This document shows positions 38,059-46,883 of a stretch of DNA of 64,000 nt, piece after piece. Source of the stretch: Butyricicoccus intestinisimiae (GTDB lineage Bacteria; Bacillota; Clostridia; Oscillospirales; Butyricicoccaceae). The stretch lies in NCBI RefSeq assembly GCF_018918345.1, contig NZ_JAHLQI010000002.1, positions 124,001-188,000 of the forward strand. The letters are read 5' to 3'. Position 1 is the stretch's first letter, and every line of letters starts with the position of its first letter. The position numbers and the translations under genes are program-made. The notes under the pieces are model-generated. The model had not been told where the DNA came from. It ran no database searches and saw only the letters and a list, made by a program, of their open reading frames with translations.

Positions 38059-39633
38059 CTAAGACTCCTTCTCTTCCTGCTCCTGCGCCTCGGGTTCCAG
38101 CTGCGCAGGGCGCGTTTCGGTGTTGGCGAGCGGCAGCGTAATCGTCACCGTCGTGCCCTCGCCGTAAATGCTGGCAACGTTCAGCGTGCCGCCGTGCATA
38201 CGGACAATCTCATCCGTGACGGCAAGGCCGATGCCGCTGCCGCGCTGCTTGGAGCTGCCCTTGTAGAACTTCTCCTTGACGAACGGCAGCTCGTCCTCCT
38301 TGATGCCGACGCCCCAGTCGCGCACCTCAATCATCACGGTGTAGCTGTCACGCGACAGCGTGATGCGGATGCGTCCGCCGCTCTTGCCGTACTTCGCCGC
38401 GTTGTCGATGATGTTGAGGAACACCTGCTTCATGCGGTGGCGGTCGCCGTTGACCGGACACATCTGATCCGGAATGTCGTATTCCAGCTGAATGTTTTCT
38501 TTTTCCAGCATGTTTTCGTACATGTACACCGCTTCGTACAGCTCTGCACCGACGTCAAACAGCTCCATATTCAGCTTCATGCGGCCGGATTCCAGACGCG
38601 TAAAGTCGAGCAGTTCCTCGACCATCTGGGTCAGGCGGCGGCTCTCCTTCTGGATGATGCCGAGACCCATGATGACCTCCTCCGGATCCGTCGCGCCGCC
38701 CGCAATCAGCGTGTCGCTCCAGCCGCCGATGGCGGTGAGCGGCGTGCGCAGCTCGTGCGAAACCGACGAGATAAAGTCATTTTTCATGCGCTCCGCCTTG
38801 CCGATTTCCTCGGACATATGATTGATGGTGTCGCACAAATCGCCGATTTCATCGTCATACACCTTGTGCAGGCGCATGCCGTAACGGCCCGCCGCGATTT
38901 CCTTGGCGATGATATTGATTTTCATGACCGGCTCGACAATCGACTTGATAAAGTACCGGTTGGACAGCTCGACAGCCAGCGCAAAAAACGCGCCGAGCAG
39001 CAGACACGCCAGCACAATGACGATAATCTGCCGCTGCACCAGTGCCATCGAGGAGATGCAGCGCACGCAGCCAATCAGATTGTTGTTGGTGTCAACCAGC
39101 GGCGCAGACGCCGAGATGACGCGCTCGCCGGACACGCTGTCCCTGCCCATCCACACGATGGTCGCGTTTTGCTCCAGACACTGCGCGGTGTCCTTGGTGC
39201 CCGGTGCCGAGCCGATGGTTGTAAACGAGGACGAGGACGACAGAATATTTCCCGCGCTGGAGATAATCTGAATTTCCAGCTTGTCCTTGTCCTCCATATT
39301 CGCCACGAACGACTCGCTCGCAGACAAAAACTGGTCGTAGCTGGAGTTGAGAAACCGGTTGATAAAGCTCGCGGACTGCGTGACGCGCGTGTACAGATTC
39401 TGCCGGATGTTATTATAGTAATAGCTGGCGGAAAGCGTCGTCACGAAGATGGTCACAATCGCAAGCGCCGCCATGATGATGGTCATGGAGTTCATCGTCC
39501 AGCGCCCCTTCAGGCCGCCGTGCGCGTGCTGCACGCGTATCTCGCGCGGACCGCCGTCCCCGTCTTTTTTTGCCTTAAATTCCTGCGAAATATCAGGCAG
39601 CTCTCTGGTATCCGCAGTTACTTTTTTATCCAT
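38059..39633 (-). CDS. Membrane sensor histidine kinase
   Basis: This 524-residue kinase has a 48-residue charged cytoplasmic start, a first membrane span (about 49-70), an extracytoplasmic sensor domain (75-200), a second span (205-228), a HAMP linker, HisKA with SVSHELRTPLTAIGG, and HATPase_c with FLNIIDNAAKYGKSGG and GSGIGLAVTDEIVRMHGG. It is 6 bp downstream of the response regulator gene, its obvious partner. The layout resembles WalK/PhoR-type kinases, and the operon position with a lipoprotein suggests envelope sensing. Signal unknown. Confidence 0.93.
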   Translation of the reverse strand: MDKKVTADTRELPDISQEFKAKKDGDGGPREIRVQHAHGGLKGRWTMNSMTIIMAALAIVTIFVTTLSASYYYNNIRQNLYTRVTQSASFINRFLNSSYDQFLSASESFVANMEDKDKLEIQIISSAGNILSSSSSFTTIGSAPGTKDTAQCLEQNATIVWMGRDSVSGERVISASAPLVDTNNNLIGCVRCISSMALVQRQIIVIVLACLLLGAFFALAVELSNRYFIKSIVEPVMKINIIAKEIAAGRYGMRLHKVYDDEIGDLCDTINHMSEEIGKAERMKNDFISSVSHELRTPLTAIGGWSDTLIAGGATDPEEVIMGLGIIQKESRRLTQMVEELLDFTRLESGRMKLNMELFDVGAELYEAVYMYENMLEKENIQLEYDIPDQMCPVNGDRHRMKQVFLNIIDNAAKYGKSGGRIRITLSRDSYTVMIEVRDWGVGIKEDELPFVKEKFYKGSSKQRGSGIGLAVTDEIVRMHGGTLNVASIYGEGTTVTITLPLANTETRPAQLEPEAQEQEEKES

Positions 39634-39639
39634 AGAGCC

Positions 39640-40329
39640 TTAATCCTTCCACATGTAGCCAAAGCCGCGCACGGTCGTGATGTGGCGCGGAGATGCCGGA
39701 TCGTCCTCTACCTTGATGCGCAGACGGCGAATGTTGACGTCGACAATCTTGAGCTCGCCGGAATAGTGCTTGCCCCAGACCGCGCCGAGCAGCTCTTCTC
39801 TGTCCATCGCTCTGCCGCGGTTTTCCAAGAAGGTTTTCATAAGTGAAAATTCCACCTGCGTCAAATCCACGCGCTTGCCGTTCTTTTTCAGCTCTCTGGC
39901 GCGCATGTCCAGACAAAATTCGCCGCTCTGGATGGTCTCCGCGGTAAACGAGTGCAGACCCAGACGGCGCACCAGCGCATCGACGCGGGCGGTCAGCTCC
40001 AAGACCGAAAACGGCTTGGTCACATAGTCATCCGCGCCGGTCATCAGACCGGTGACCTTGTCGGATTCCTGCGTGCGGGCGGTCAGCATGATGATGCCGC
40101 CCTCGTACCCCTCGCTGCGCAGCGTGCGGCACACCTCATAGCCGTCAATGCCCGGCAGCATGACATCCAAAATACACACCGCGACATCGGTGTTTTCCTG
40201 ATATTTTTCCAGTGCTTCCTCGCCGCTGCCCGCCTGCACGACCTCGTAGCCTGCGCGCTTGAGATTGATTACCACAAAGGCGCGGATATTTTCTTCATCC
40301 TCCAGCACCAAAACTTTTCGCGTCATCAT
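39640..40329 (-). CDS. OmpR/PhoB-family response regulator
   Basis: This 229-residue regulator has a receiver domain (KVLVLEDEENIRAFVVINLKRAGYEV; phospho-acceptor D55 in CILDVMLPG; LTARTQESDKVTGLMTGADDYVTKPF) and a C-terminal winged helix (LTQVEFSLMKTFLENRGRAMDREELLGAVWG... VDVNIRRLRIKVEDDP...VRGFGYMWK). ATG 40329 and 40326 are equally possible; AGGAGA precedes them. It partners the kinase gene just downstream. Confidence 0.95.
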   Translation of the reverse strand: MMTRKVLVLEDEENIRAFVVINLKRAGYEVVQAGSGEEALEKYQENTDVAVCILDVMLPGIDGYEVCRTLRSEGYEGGIIMLTARTQESDKVTGLMTGADDYVTKPFSVLELTARVDALVRRLGLHSFTAETIQSGEFCLDMRARELKKNGKRVDLTQVEFSLMKTFLENRGRAMDREELLGAVWGKHYSGELKIVDVNIRRLRIKVEDDPASPRHITTVRGFGYMWKD

Positions 40330-40369
40330 AGTCGTTTGATTCTCCTTTTTCCTCACCAATCCGTGCGTG

Positions 40370-41710
40370 TTATGACCATTCGCTCATAATCACGCCGAAT
40401 GCATCTTCCAACTGTTTTTTGGACAGCGCCAGCTCGCTGTCCGCGCTGCCCAGCTTGGCAGCGTAGCTGATATCCGACGTCGAGCCGAGGTCAATCAGAC
40501 CCTGCTGCTTCGCCTTGTTCTCCCGCCCGTCGCCGGTAAAGACATAAATGGTCAGCAGCGGCGCGGTTTTCCCCTTCGGCGTGAATACGGTCTGGTTGAC
40601 GCCGGTTCCGCTGTTTGTGCTGATGGTTACGTTCCCGCGCCATGCCGACGGGAGCTTGAACATCCAGCCCTCTGTCGGGCTTTTATAGGTGGTCAGCGCC
40701 AGCTGCGCCTGTCCGCTGCTGTCAAACTGATACCAGTCCATCAGGCTGTTGATGTCCGAGCTGCTCGCCTCGCCGAGCACGTTGTCGGTCACATGCACCG
40801 CGTCCGGCGCATCCGGCGATGGCTGCGGCACCTCAATCGCGGCGTCGCCGTTGATGTCCTCGCAGAAATACAGCGTGGTGGCGCGGTACGTCGATGTGCC
40901 GGAGTTCTGCGACAAATTGCGCAGCGTGGTGTTCTTTTGGTCGAGCACGTAAATATCCGTCTGCATGCCGTTGTCATTTTCGATTTTGTTGTCGACAAAG
41001 ACCGCCTGCGTGCCGTCCGGACTCAGCTGTCCCGCCTGCAGGTTGGCGACGGTCTGGGCGTCCTGCGACGCATACGCCTGTGACAGCAGGCTCATCTGCT
41101 TGTCGGCATACGAATACACCTGTGCAATCTTGCGTCCCGCGCCCTCATACGACAGCGTGAACAGCTCCTCCGTGCCGTCCTGATCCAGATCGGCGATGGT
41201 GTAGTCGGTGCACGTCGTGTCGAGCAGCTCCTGGAGCTTGCCGTCCTGAATGCTGTACACGGTCAAACCCTTGCCGACGCCGCTCGCCAGCGTCCACGTC
41301 AGCGTGAACAGCCGCTGGTCTCCGTCCTTGATGCGGATAAAGTCCATCGCGCCGATTGCCGTGCCGGGGCCTTCTACGCTTCCCAGCTCCTGATACGAAT
41401 CGCCGTCCTTGGTAAACGCATAGACGTAGATTTTGCCGCCGGACTCGTCGCGCAGGAAGGCGATGGCCTCCTTGCCGTCCTCGCCGTCAATGTCGGCAAA
41501 GGTCACGGCGTTGCGGTACGAGCCGCTCTGCGGCGCGGAATAGGTCATCGTGGTGCCCATGATTTGTTCCAGCTGATTTTGCAGCAGCGTGTACTCCTGC
41601 GACGGCTTGGGCGTCTGCAGCAGGTCATCTCCGGCGGAGATGATCTGGCAGCCGCTGAGAAGCACCGTGCACAGCAGCAGCGCAATTGCGTTTTTGAGTC
41701 GTTTCATCAT
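40370..41710 (-). CDS. Lipoprotein with VCBS/FG-GAP-like repeats, first gene of the long operon
   Basis: This 446-residue exported lipoprotein has a signal sequence ending in LLSGC. The mature part contains several short Asp-rich repeats such as FADIDGEDGKEAI, IADLDQDGTEELF and CEDINGDAAIEVP, typical of calcium-binding beta-propeller (VCBS/FG-GAP) blades. The start is ATG 41710 (AAAGGAAA upstream). It leads the operon with the two-component system 40 bp downstream and may be a sensory or regulatory partner of the kinase; that is inference. Confidence 0.8.
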   Translation of the reverse strand: MMKRLKNAIALLLCTVLLSGCQIISAGDDLLQTPKPSQEYTLLQNQLEQIMGTTMTYSAPQSGSYRNAVTFADIDGEDGKEAIAFLRDESGGKIYVYAFTKDGDSYQELGSVEGPGTAIGAMDFIRIKDGDQRLFTLTWTLASGVGKGLTVYSIQDGKLQELLDTTCTDYTIADLDQDGTEELFTLSYEGAGRKIAQVYSYADKQMSLLSQAYASQDAQTVANLQAGQLSPDGTQAVFVDNKIENDNGMQTDIYVLDQKNTTLRNLSQNSGTSTYRATTLYFCEDINGDAAIEVPQPSPDAPDAVHVTDNVLGEASSSDINSLMDWYQFDSSGQAQLALTTYKSPTEGWMFKLPSAWRGNVTISTNSGTGVNQTVFTPKGKTAPLLTIYVFTGDGRENKAKQQGLIDLGSTSDISYAAKLGSADSELALSKKQLEDAFGVIMSEWS

Positions 41711-41855
41711 TCTGTTTCCTTTATCTCGCGGGCGCCTGATTCCGCCCATCGTTCGTGTACTCACAAGTACTGTTATTGTAGCATATTTTCCGGTATTTGA
41801 ACACACCTGCCCCGACAAATTTCCTCTTTCCGCCATACCCGCGGGCAGGTTTTTC

Positions 41856-41885
41856 TTGACAACACGGAGCGGCGTGTGCTACGAT
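41856..41885 (+). promoter_or_regulatory. Promoter of tRNA-Leu
   Basis: TTGACA (41856-41861) and TACGAT (41880-41885) are at 18-nt spacing, 11 nt before the tRNA. Confidence 0.75.
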
Positions 41886-41896
41886 AAGTACGCTAT

Positions 41897-41980
41897 GCGG
41901 ATATGGCGGAATTGGCAGACGCACTAGATTTAGGTTCTAGCGGGTTTCCCGTGCAGGTTCAAGTCCTGTTATCCGCACCA
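41897..41980 (+). tRNA. tRNA-Leu (anticodon UAG)
   Basis: The 84-nt class II tRNA with encoded CCA begins GCGGATATGGCGGAATTGGC. The anticodon loop TTTAGGT gives UAG; the long variable arm is CGGGTTTCCCG. The acceptor stem closes with TATCCGC. Confidence 0.95.
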
Positions 41981-41985
41981 AAACA

Positions 41986-42026
41986 GCAAATACTCCCTAT
42001 GCCACCGGCACAGGGAGTATTTTTTT
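41986..42026. terminator. Bidirectional terminator between tRNA-Leu and the alarmone synthetase gene
   Basis: The hairpin AAATACTCCCT...AGGGAGTATTT is followed by T8 on the plus strand. It lies just past the stop of the leftward gene, so it probably serves both. Confidence 0.85.
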
Positions 42027-42032
42027 TCGCGT

Positions 42033-42716
42033 TTACAGCTCGCGCCCGCCCTCGATTTGCCCGCGGATGTTCTCCATCAACCGGTCGAGCATGGCGCTGA
42101 TTTCCGCGCAGTTTTTGAGCTGGCGGGAAATCTCCTGATAGTCCTCGCTGTCCTCCAAGCCCTTTTTGTAGCGCAGCTTGTGCTCCAGACTCGCCCAAAA
42201 GTCCATCGCAATCGTGCGCAGCTGGACTTCCACGCGCATCCTTTTGGTTTCGTTGCGCAGGAAAATCGGCACCTCCACAATGAGGTGCAGGCTACGGTAT
42301 CCGTTCGGCTTCGGGTTCTGGATGTAGTCCTTCCGCTCAATCAGCGTGATGTCATCCTGCCGCAGCAGCGCATCCGCGAGCAGGTAAATGTCCTCCGGAA
42401 ACGAGCAGATGACGCGCACACCGGCGATGTCATTGAGGTTTTCCTCGATGGCGCTCAGCGTCATCGGCAAATCGCGCCGCTTGAGCTTTTCAAAGATGCT
42501 CTCCGGACTTTTCAGCCGCGTCTTGATGGACTCAATCGGGTTGTTTTCGCGGTTGAGCGACATTTGCACGTCGAGCACCCGGAACTTGGTCTCGACCTCC
42601 ATCGCCGCACAGCGGTAATACGACATCATTTGCTTGAACGGGTCCAGAGACGGGTCCGCCCGCTTGGGCGCCGCCGCGATCAGCTGGGTGCCCCATTCCG
42701 ATTTATTCTCAGCCAT
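42033..42716 (-). CDS. Small alarmone synthetase (RelQ/YjbM-like GTP pyrophosphokinase)
   Basis: This 227-residue protein contains only the RelA/SpoT synthetase domain: IESIKTRLKSPESIFEKLKRR, NDIAGVRVICSFPEDIY, the catalytic PKPNGYRSLHLIVEVPIFL and EVQLRTIAMDFWASLEHKLRYKK. It lacks the hydrolase, TGS and ACT domains, so it is a single-domain (p)ppGpp/pGpp synthetase. Single-gene unit. Confidence 0.93.
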   Translation of the reverse strand: MAENKSEWGTQLIAAAPKRADPSLDPFKQMMSYYRCAAMEVETKFRVLDVQMSLNRENNPIESIKTRLKSPESIFEKLKRRDLPMTLSAIEENLNDIAGVRVICSFPEDIYLLADALLRQDDITLIERKDYIQNPKPNGYRSLHLIVEVPIFLRNETKRMRVEVQLRTIAMDFWASLEHKLRYKKGLEDSEDYQEISRQLKNCAEISAMLDRLMENIRGQIEGGREL

Positions 42717-42847
42717 ATCTATCCTTCCAATCCTGTGTTTTTTGTCACATGCTGTAGGTTTTTCAGTATAGTTAGTATACTATCCCCGCCCGCAGGCGTC
42801 AACGACCAGTGCATGACCAAACTGTAACGAGACTGTAAATGTTTTCC

Positions 42848-43408
42848 TTATCCCAGAATTCCGAGATGTTCGAGCAAAATCTTACATCCGAGGGCAATCA
42901 GCACGATGCCGCCGGCAAGCTCCGCGCGCGATTGATAACGCGTGCCGAACACATGCCCGATTTTGATGCCGACCGCGGACAGCACAAACGTCGTACATCC
43001 GATGACCGTCACGGCGGGCAAGATGGAAACCTGCAAAAAGGCAAACGTGATGCCGACCGCCAGCGCGTCGATGCTCGTCGCAACGGCGAGCGGGAGCATC
43101 GTCCAAAACGAGAACGAATCGTTGAGCTGCTCCGCCTCCCCGCGCGATTCCTTGATCATGTTCGCGCCGATGAGGGCGAGCAGCACAAAGGCAATCCAGT
43201 GGTCAATGCTCGTGATGTACTGCTGGAACCGGACGCCGAGCGCATAGCCGAGCAGCGGCATCAGAAACTGAAAGCCGCCGAAGTACACACCGGCGGTACA
43301 GGCGTGCGAAAATTTTAGCTGCCGCACGGACAGCCCCTTACAGACAGACACGGCGAAGGCGTCCATGGACAGACCCACGGCGATGACAAACAAATCCAAA
43401 AAACTCAT
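42848..43408 (-). CDS. mntP: Manganese efflux pump MntP
   Basis: This 186-residue six-helix transporter exports Mn2+. The paired motifs [17 protein letters not shown] and [17 protein letters not shown], with their conserved aspartates, are diagnostic. The start is ATG 43408 with GGAG upstream; the open frame further upstream belongs to the riboswitch leader. Expression is probably switched on by Mn2+ through the yybP-ykoY-type element at 43510-43592. Confidence 0.95.
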   Translation of the reverse strand: MSFLDLFVIAVGLSMDAFAVSVCKGLSVRQLKFSHACTAGVYFGGFQFLMPLLGYALGVRFQQYITSIDHWIAFVLLALIGANMIKESRGEAEQLNDSFSFWTMLPLAVATSIDALAVGITFAFLQVSILPAVTVIGCTTFVLSAVGIKIGHVFGTRYQSRAELAGGIVLIALGCKILLEHLGILG

Positions 43409-43476
43409 GTGCAGCGCTCCTTTTGCTGGAAAAAATAAAAAATTACGGGTTTTTGTCGCGAAAAAAGGGCATACAA

Positions 43477-43592
43477 AAAGACGAGCCCCTATCTGCGTCA
43501 AAAACAGATAAGTCTCGTCATTTAAAACAAAGCCAGAAGCCCGCGCTTCAGTATGTTGACTTGGTTACGCAGTGCGCCGACTACTCCCTTAT
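43477..43592 (-). promoter_or_regulatory. yybP-ykoY-type manganese riboswitch with terminator
   Basis: Read on the minus strand, the leader begins AAGGGAGTAGTCGG and ends TGACGAGACTT, matching the conserved 5' (GGGAGTAG) and 3' (CGAGAC) parts of the yybP-ykoY aptamer. The GACGAGAC strand can instead pair with GGGCTCGTC (together with TTATCTG/CAGATAG) to make an intrinsic terminator followed by T5. Ligand binding would therefore free transcription of mntP. The match is by eye and not against the covariance model. Confidence 0.82.
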
Positions 43593-43601
43593 ATGCATGG
43601 T

Positions 43602-43630
43602 ACGATACCATACATTCCGCCCCGTGTCAA
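43602..43630 (-). promoter_or_regulatory. Promoter of the riboswitch-mntP transcript
   Basis: TTGACA (43625-43630) and TATCGT (43602-43607) lie on the minus strand at 17-nt spacing. Confidence 0.75.
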
Positions 43631-43700
43631 GCGCACAAGAGCCCAAAACGCGCCTCCTAAAAAATGGCAGTTTTTTTCCGTGTTCTTGTGCAGTTAGATA

Positions 43701-43729
43701 TTGTCAGTGGAAAACTTTAATGGTATACT
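43701..43729 (+). promoter_or_regulatory. Promoter of the SorC-type regulator
   Basis: TTGTCA (43701-43706) and TATACT (43724-43729) are at 17-nt spacing. It diverges from the mntP promoter. Confidence 0.7.
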
Positions 43730-43813
43730 AAAGATAGTATAGAGTGTATCTGCCGCGCCGTCCGCGCGGCAGCCAAGCAATTTTTTTGATTCTTTATGAT
43801 GACGGGAGCAAAG

Positions 43814-44728
43814 ATGAAATACCGGAAAGAGAAATTAGAACGGCTTGCCAGAGTTGCCCACCTTTATTATGAGGAAAACAAGACGCAGGGAGAAATCGCG
43901 GACATGCTGCGCGTCTCCCGCCCGCTGGTCAGCCGCATGCTCAACGAAGCGCGAAGCATTGGCATTGTAGAAATCCGCGTGCGCTCGCTCACCTCCACAC
44001 CGGAGATTCTGACAGAGCATCTGTGCCAAACCTACGGCCTGCACAGCAGCATTGTCGTGCCGGACGAGGAATCCGACGACGTCACCCATTACGCGATGGC
44101 GCAGCGTCTGCTGACGTACATATACGAACAAAATCCCGCCGTGGTCGGTGTCGGCTGGGGCACGGTCATCGGTCTCGCGGCGAAGCGGCTGGAGAGCATA
44201 CAGGTGCCGCCCCTCTCCATCCAGACCATCTGTCCGCTGCTCGGCAACAGCAACGTGCTGTCGCGCCAGTACCATCCGGATGAACACGTCCGCATGTTCG
44301 CGGAGGCGTGCGGCGCGCAGCCGGTCTTTCTGCACGCCCCTGCGTACACCTCCAGCGAGGCGGACGCGAACATATTCCGCGAGACCGCGCAGTATCAGGC
44401 CGTGCTCAGCCAGTGGAAAAAGCTGGATTTGGCAGTGGTGGAAATTCACGACGACTCGATTGTGCAGCGCACCGGCTACTGCGGACAGGCAAACGCCGTC
44501 GGCTATGCCGCGGGCTACGGCATGGATACCGCGGGAAAAATGGTTTCCCTGCCGTACACCATCATGCGCATTCCGCTGGACATGCTGAAGCGGTGCCGCC
44601 GCATCATCGGCATCTGCACGGCGGACACGCGCATCCAGGCGCTGCAAAGCGTACTGCGCGCGGGACTCATCACGGATGTGCTGGCGCCGGAATCCGTCGC
44701 GCGGCAGCTTGTAAGCAAAACGCAATAA
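43814..44728 (+). CDS. SorC/DeoR-type sugar-binding transcriptional regulator
   Basis: This 304-residue regulator has an N-terminal helix-turn-helix (RLARVAHLYYEENKTQGEIADMLRVSRPLVSRMLNEAR) and a C-terminal phosphosugar-binding domain (about 60-300; VVGVGWGTVIGLAAK, ICPLLGNSN, RIIGICTADTRIQAL..., AGLITDVLAPES). GGGAG lies 7 nt before ATG 43814. No sugar genes lie next to it, so the effector and regulon are unknown. It ends in a terminator at 44733-44776. Confidence 0.9.
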   Translation: MKYRKEKLERLARVAHLYYEENKTQGEIADMLRVSRPLVSRMLNEARSIGIVEIRVRSLTSTPEILTEHLCQTYGLHSSIVVPDEESDDVTHYAMAQRLLTYIYEQNPAVVGVGWGTVIGLAAKRLESIQVPPLSIQTICPLLGNSNVLSRQYHPDEHVRMFAEACGAQPVFLHAPAYTSSEADANIFRETAQYQAVLSQWKKLDLAVVEIHDDSIVQRTGYCGQANAVGYAAGYGMDTAGKMVSLPYTIMRIPLDMLKRCRRIIGICTADTRIQALQSVLRAGLITDVLAPESVARQLVSKTQ

Positions 44729-44732
44729 CACA

Positions 44733-44776
44733 CAGCGGTTCCCGTCTTTGGCAAAGACAGGAATCGCTTTTTTCTT
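44733..44776 (+). terminator. Terminator of the SorC-type regulator gene
   Basis: The hairpin GCGGTTCC-GTCTTT...AAAGAC-GGAATCGC is followed by TTTTTT. Confidence 0.85.
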
Positions 44777-44915
44777 GCCGCCGCATGCAAAAAAATAGTA
44801 AACTGATGGTAAGATGCTGTGGAAGGTTTGGGCGAGTTTGTGCCGGAAACTCCGTCAAATCCCTGTTTTTTCTGCCTGAAACGCGGAAAAAGTACAGGAA
44901 CAACGTTCCGAATAG

Positions 44916-44944
44916 TTGACAAATTTTTTGGTGCATGGTAAACT
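44916..44944 (+). promoter_or_regulatory. Promoter of the NifU-like/GGGtGRT operon
   Basis: TTGACA (44916-44921) and TAAACT (44939-44944) are at 17-nt spacing. The palindrome GGAACAACGTTCC directly upstream may be an operator. Confidence 0.75.
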
Positions 44945-45129
44945 TATTGACAGATGAAACGAAATTTTTCTGCGGCCTTCGGAACGAGCAGAACGGCTGC
45001 GTCGGCTGATGACTTGGTTCGTGCGGGTTATCGGCTTTTTTTCTCAGAAAAGGAAAGGTTTTGGTTCAATTGAAGCGTTTTCTTCCAATTCGGGAAGAAA
45101 ATAATCTGTTTCAGGAAAGGATAAAAATT

Positions 45130-45822
45130 ATGCTTTATTCCGCAGAAGTGGAAAACATGTGTCCGGTCGCTAAGGGCGCATACCATGGTCCGGCTCCGAT
45201 CCCGCAGGAGGGCAAGTGGACGCAGGCAATGGAAATCAAGGACATCAGCGGTCTGACCCACGGTGTCGGCTGGTGTGCTCCGGAGCAGGGCGCCTGTAAG
45301 CTGACCCTGAACGTCAAGGAAGGCATCATCGAGGAAGCTCTCGTTGAGACCATCGGATGTTCCGGTATGACCCATTCCGCAGCTATGGCATCCGAGATCC
45401 TGCCGGGCAAGACCCTGCTGGAAGCTCTGAACACCGACCTGGTATGTGATGCCATCAACGTGGCAATGCGCGAGCTGTTCCTTCAGATCGTATACGGCCG
45501 CACCCAGACCGCATTCTCCGAAAACGGTCTGCCGATCGGCGCAGGTCTGGAAGATCTGGGCAAGGGTCTGAGAAGCCAGGTAGGCACCATGTACGGCACC
45601 AAGGCTAAGGGCACCCGCTATCTGGAGATGGCAGAGGGCTATGTTACCCGTCTGGCTCTGGACAAGGACAATCTGGTCATCGGCTATGAGTTCATTCATC
45701 TGGGCAAGATGATGGAGCAGATCCGCAAGGGCGTTGAGCCGGCGGAGGCTATGGCTAAGAACACCAGCACCTACGGCCGCTTTGCTGAAGGTGTGAAGTT
45801 CATCGACCCGCGTGCAGAGTAA
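45130..45822 (+). CDS. Iron-sulfur cluster scaffold (NifU-N-like) protein paired with GGGtGRT
   Basis: This 230-residue protein starts at ATG 45130 (AAAGGA upstream). It shows a NifU/IscU-like N-terminal pattern in which CKLTLNVKEGIIEEALVETIGCSGMTHSAAMASEILPGKTLLEAL carries conserved cysteines, preceded by CPVAKGAYHGPAPIPQEG and WCAPEQGAC. Genes of this type, annotated as iron-sulfur scaffold proteins, are found directly before GGGtGRT genes in Clostridia. Codon use is that of a highly expressed gene (CTG, CGC/CGT, GGC, AAG). The role of the pair is unknown. Confidence 0.8.
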   Translation: MLYSAEVENMCPVAKGAYHGPAPIPQEGKWTQAMEIKDISGLTHGVGWCAPEQGACKLTLNVKEGIIEEALVETIGCSGMTHSAAMASEILPGKTLLEALNTDLVCDAINVAMRELFLQIVYGRTQTAFSENGLPIGAGLEDLGKGLRSQVGTMYGTKAKGTRYLEMAEGYVTRLALDKDNLVIGYEFIHLGKMMEQIRKGVEPAEAMAKNTSTYGRFAEGVKFIDPRAE

Positions 45823-45837
45823 GGAGGACAGTGTATC

Positions 45838-46839
45838 ATGGCTTTGTTTGAAAGTTACGAAAGAAGAATTGACAAGATCAATGGCGTCCTCGCTGAGTAC
45901 GGCATTTCCAGCGTAGAGGAATGTGCTGAAATCTGCAAGGAAAAGGGCATTGATCCGGCTGCAACCGTTCGTTCCGTACAGCCGATCGCATTTGAGAACG
46001 CTTGCTGGGCTTACACCGTAGGCGCTGCAATCGCAATCAAGAAGGGCGTAAAGTCCGCACCGGAGGCTGCTGAGGCAATCGGCATCGGCCTGCAGGCATT
46101 CTGCATCCCGGGCTCTGTTGCTGATGACCGCAAGGTAGGTCTGGGTCACGGCAATCTGGCAGCTATGCTGCTGCGCGAGGAGACCAAGTGCTTCGCATTC
46201 CTGGCTGGCCACGAGTCCTTCGCTGCTGCTGAGGGCGCTATCGGTCTGGCTCGCTCCGCGAACAAGGCACGCAAGGAGCCGCTGCGCGTTATCCTGAACG
46301 GTCTGGGCAAGGACGCTGCACAGATCATCTCCCGCATCAACGGCTTTACCTACGTACAGACCAAGTTTGATTACTACACCGGCGAGCTGAACATCGTCAA
46401 GGAAATCTCTTACTCTGACGGCGAGCGCTCCAAGGTTCGCTGCTTCGGCGCAGACGACGTGCGCGAGGGCGTTGCCATCATGCATCACGAGAGCGTTGAC
46501 GTTTCCATCACCGGCAACTCCACCAACCCGACTCGTTTCCAGCATCCGGTTGCTGGCACCTACAAGAAGGAATGCATCCAGATGGGCAAGAAGTACTTCT
46601 CCGTTGCATCCGGCGGCGGCACAGGCCGTACCCTGCATCCGGACAACATGGCAGCAGGTCCGGCTTCCTACGGCATGACCGACACCATGGGTCGTATGCA
46701 CTCCGACGCACAGTTCGCAGGTTCTTCCTCCGTACCGGCTCACGTAGAGATGATGGGCTTCCTGGGCATGGGCAACAACCCGATGGTTGGCGCTTCCGTT
46801 GCTGTCGCAGTAGACGTAAACGCTGCACTGAACGGCTAA
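45838..46839 (+). CDS. GGGtGRT family protein
   Basis: This 333-residue protein is named for the motif SVASGGGTGRTLHPDNMAAGPASYG near its C-terminus (about residue 258). Other conserved-looking parts are LGHGNLAAMLLREETKCFAFLAGHESFAAAEGAIG and VSITGNSTNPTRFQHPVAGTYKKEC. The family is uncharacterised, widespread in anaerobic Firmicutes and partnered with the NifU-like protein encoded 15 bp upstream. Codon choice is strongly biased to highly expressed codons. AAGGAGG precedes the ATG; a strong terminator follows. Confidence 0.88.
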   Translation: MALFESYERRIDKINGVLAEYGISSVEECAEICKEKGIDPAATVRSVQPIAFENACWAYTVGAAIAIKKGVKSAPEAAEAIGIGLQAFCIPGSVADDRKVGLGHGNLAAMLLREETKCFAFLAGHESFAAAEGAIGLARSANKARKEPLRVILNGLGKDAAQIISRINGFTYVQTKFDYYTGELNIVKEISYSDGERSKVRCFGADDVREGVAIMHHESVDVSITGNSTNPTRFQHPVAGTYKKECIQMGKKYFSVASGGGTGRTLHPDNMAAGPASYGMTDTMGRMHSDAQFAGSSSVPAHVEMMGFLGMGNNPMVGASVAVAVDVNAALNG

Positions 46840-46883
46840 TTATTTGGCTGTTTCCGTGGAAAATCATCCATAACTGAAACGTT

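Larger units (their letters stand above)
44729..45129. other. Intergenic region upstream of the NifU-like/GGGtGRT pair
   Basis: This holds the terminator of the SorC-type gene, a small palindrome GGAAC-AAC-GTTCC (44898-44910) just upstream of the -35 of the next promoter, and a 170-nt untranslated leader (44951-45129) in which I recognise no known regulatory RNA. Confidence 0.6.

Noticed and set aside
45028-46743. A 571-codon leftward open frame opposite the NifU-like/GGGtGRT pair
   Set aside because: The strand with strong promoter, ribosome sites and biased codons is the forward one; the long reverse frame is a by-product of that codon bias.
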